This document shows, piece after piece, positions 62,774-64,000 of a stretch of DNA of 64,000 nt. The stretch lies in contig NZ_CP016279.1 of assembly GCF_001542625.1 (NCBI RefSeq), forward strand, positions 5,022,001-5,086,000, written 5' to 3'. Each line of letters starts with the position of its first letter. Position 1 is the stretch's first letter. This DNA comes from Streptomyces griseochromogenes. GTDB lineage: Bacteria > Actinomycetota > Actinomycetes > Streptomycetales > Streptomycetaceae. Position numbers and translations under genes: made by a program. The notes below the pieces were generated by a model, which was not told the DNA's origin, searched no databases, and worked only from the letters and a program-made list of their open reading frames with translations.

Positions 62774-64000
62774 GTGACATCTGGGGAGATGGCCGAGGTC
62801 CGGGAGGACCTGGAGGCGTTCACGGCGGAGTTGTTCGACGGGTTCTTCCGTGCTGACCAGCGTCGGTGGGGGCAGGTGTACGTGCGCGGACTGCTGCTGG
62901 ACGGACGGCGCAAGTCGGTGGAGCCGATGGCGGCGAGGCTGGGTGAGGACGGCAACCGGCAGGCTCTGGCGCACTTCGTGACGACCAGCCCGTGGAATCC
63001 GGCGCATGCGCAGGCTCGCCTGGCCTGGAAGATGCAGGACGCGATCGGGCCGGAGGCGTTGATCGTTGATGACACCGGCTTCCTCAAGGACGGGGACGCC
63101 TCGGCGTGCGTATCCACGCAGTACACCGGAACCGCTGGCAAGGTCACCAACTGCCAGGTGGGTGTGTCGCTGCACCTGGCCCACGACCGTGCCTCGGCCG
63201 CAATCGGCCGGCGGCTGTTCCTGCCCGCCTCCTGGGATCCCGTCTCCCCGGAGGCGGATCCGGCCAAGGTCGCCCGCCGCAAGCGGTGCGGTATCCCCGC
63301 TGGGTCCGGTCATGTGGAGAAGTGGCAGCTGGCCCTGGACATGATCGACGAGGCCCGCAGCTGGGGCGTCGACGTCCCACTGGTCCTCGCCGACGCCGGA
63401 TACGGCGACGCCACCGCCTTCCGCCTGGGCCTGGAGGAACGCAAACTCACCTACGCCGTCGGCATCTCCTCCCGGCTCACCGCCCATCCGGCACACGCGC
63501 GGCCAATCACCCCGCCCTACCAGGGCACCGGCGGCCCGCCGGTGGCGACGTATCCGGACAAGCCGATGACGGTGAAGGAACTGGTCATTCAGGCCGGTCG
63601 GCCAGCGGCCCGGCCGGTGTCCTGGCGCGAGGGCTCCCAGCCGGGAAAGGGCCGCAGCGGCCTCAAGCGCATGTACTCCCGTTTCGTCGCCCTGCGCATC
63701 CGTCTCGCCGGACGCGAGATCCGCCAGGCCACCAAGGGCGCGGAACTTCCCGAGCGGTGGCTGCCGGCCGAATGGCCCGCCACCGAGAGCGAACCGGTGC
63801 AGTTCTGCCTGTCCAGCCTGCCCTCCGGCATGCCCCTGGCCACGCTGGTCCGCCTGGCCAAGCTCCGCCGGCGCATCGAGCACGACTACCGGGAGATGAA
63901 ACAGGCCCTGGGACTTGCCCACTTCGAAGGCCGCACCCGGCAAGGCTGGCACCACCATGTCACCCTCGTCTCCGCCGCCCACGCCTTCTGCACCCTGCAA
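62774..64000 (+). CDS. IS701-family transposase (partial, cut by window end)
   Basis: Open from GTG 62774 (an ATG at 62789 is alternative) to the window end, 409 residues. Blocks: EVREDLEAFTAELFDGFFRADQRRWGQVYVRGLLLDGRRKSVEPMAARLG, ALIVDDTGFLKDGDASACVSTQYTGTAGKVTNCQVGVSLHLAHD (first Asp), VPLVLADAGYGDATAFR (second Asp), LAKLRRRIEHDYREMKQALGLAHFEGRTRQGWHHHVTLVSAAHAF (Glu). Uninterrupted in this window, unlike the neighbouring copy. It may be an intact element that continues beyond 64000. Confidence 0.9.
   Translation, partial: MTSGEMAEVREDLEAFTAELFDGFFRADQRRWGQVYVRGLLLDGRRKSVEPMAARLGEDGNRQALAHFVTTSPWNPAHAQARLAWKMQDAIGPEALIVDDTGFLKDGDASACVSTQYTGTAGKVTNCQVGVSLHLAHDRASAAIGRRLFLPASWDPVSPEADPAKVARRKRCGIPAGSGHVEKWQLALDMIDEARSWGVDVPLVLADAGYGDATAFRLGLEERKLTYAVGISSRLTAHPAHARPITPPYQGTGGPPVATYPDKPMTVKELVIQAGRPAARPVSWREGSQPGKGRSGLKRMYSRFVALRIRLAGREIRQATKGAELPERWLPAEWPATESEPVQFCLSSLPSGMPLATLVRLAKLRRRIEHDYREMKQALGLAHFEGRTRQGWHHHVTLVSAAHAFCTLQ

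Noticed and set aside
62705..64000. Open 431-codon minus-strand frame at the window end
   Set aside because: It is the reverse shadow of the IS701-type transposase on the plus strand, which has all DDE motifs and continues off the end of the window.
1..64000. Search for tRNA, rRNA and CRISPR arrays
   Set aside because: No cloverleaf with GGTTCRANNCC and acceptor stem, no rRNA-like blocks and no regular repeat-spacer array were seen by eye on either strand.

Overview
This window is high-GC actinobacterial DNA and almost certainly comes from a Streptomyces. Evidence includes strong third-position G/C bias, GGAGG-type ribosome binding sites with many GTG starts, a complete gvpO-A-F-G-J-L-S-K gas vesicle cluster, Asp23/Gls24-AmaP envelope stress genes, and many ArsR/TetR/AraC/MmyB-type regulators. 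The density of insertion sequences and gene remnants (IS5, IS110, IS256, IS630, IS701, ISL3 and Tn3 families) suggests an accessory region such as a chromosome arm, an island or a linear plasmid. That placement is inference.

Layout. 0-6.4 kb: a flavodoxin-fold oxidoreductase divergent from its MmyB-like regulator, a Tn3 transposase relic, a 1289-residue HTH-STAND-WD40 protein and a small secreted protein. 6.6-12.9 kb: decayed IS256, Sir2, NmrA-like and IS5 genes, with an intact AraC-type regulator, two small secreted proteins and a sarcosine/dimethylglycine-type methyltransferase. 13.4-17.5 kb: a secreted alpha/beta hydrolase, and an MFS exporter divergent from an ArsR-type regulator. 17.8-23.2 kb: an intact IS5-family element, a second methyltransferase bracketed by an imperfect inverted repeat, a hypothetical protein, an ISL3 transposase with one frameshift, and a dead SnoaL-like gene.

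23.6-38.6 kb is a stress and buoyancy island. It holds CsbD, a relic of a second gvpK, an ANTAR protein, SRPBCC and FAD oxidoreductase genes (the latter frameshifted) and the gas vesicle cluster, with gvpY/gvpZ-like genes placed divergently upstream. Next come a six-gene membrane/Asp23 operon and, divergent from it, an ECF sigma factor overlapping a gene whose product joins an HxxxCxxC (zinc anti-sigma-like) motif to an Asp23-like domain. A perfect Crp-type palindrome lies between the two transcription units.

39-47.7 kb: a TetR-MFS-SDR module, IS110 relics, a degraded MmyB-like regulator, and a TetR-controlled operon (rhomboid-like membrane protein and serine hydrolase) with a perfect 19-bp operator. 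47.7-51.3 kb: a decayed recombinase / XRE / integrase-like trio, then an ArsR regulator with a palindromic operator and a frameshifted CDF metal transporter. 52-64 kb: small secreted and LGFP-repeat proteins, IS630 and chimeric IS701/ISL3 relics, an intact two-frame IS5 element, a lower-GC WXG100-like gene with a 356-residue partner, and two IS701-type elements, the last cut by the window edge.

Many otherwise intact genes carry single-base indels, several in or near G/C runs. Some apparent pseudogenes may therefore be sequence errors; others contain substitutions to stop codons or large deletions and are clearly dead.
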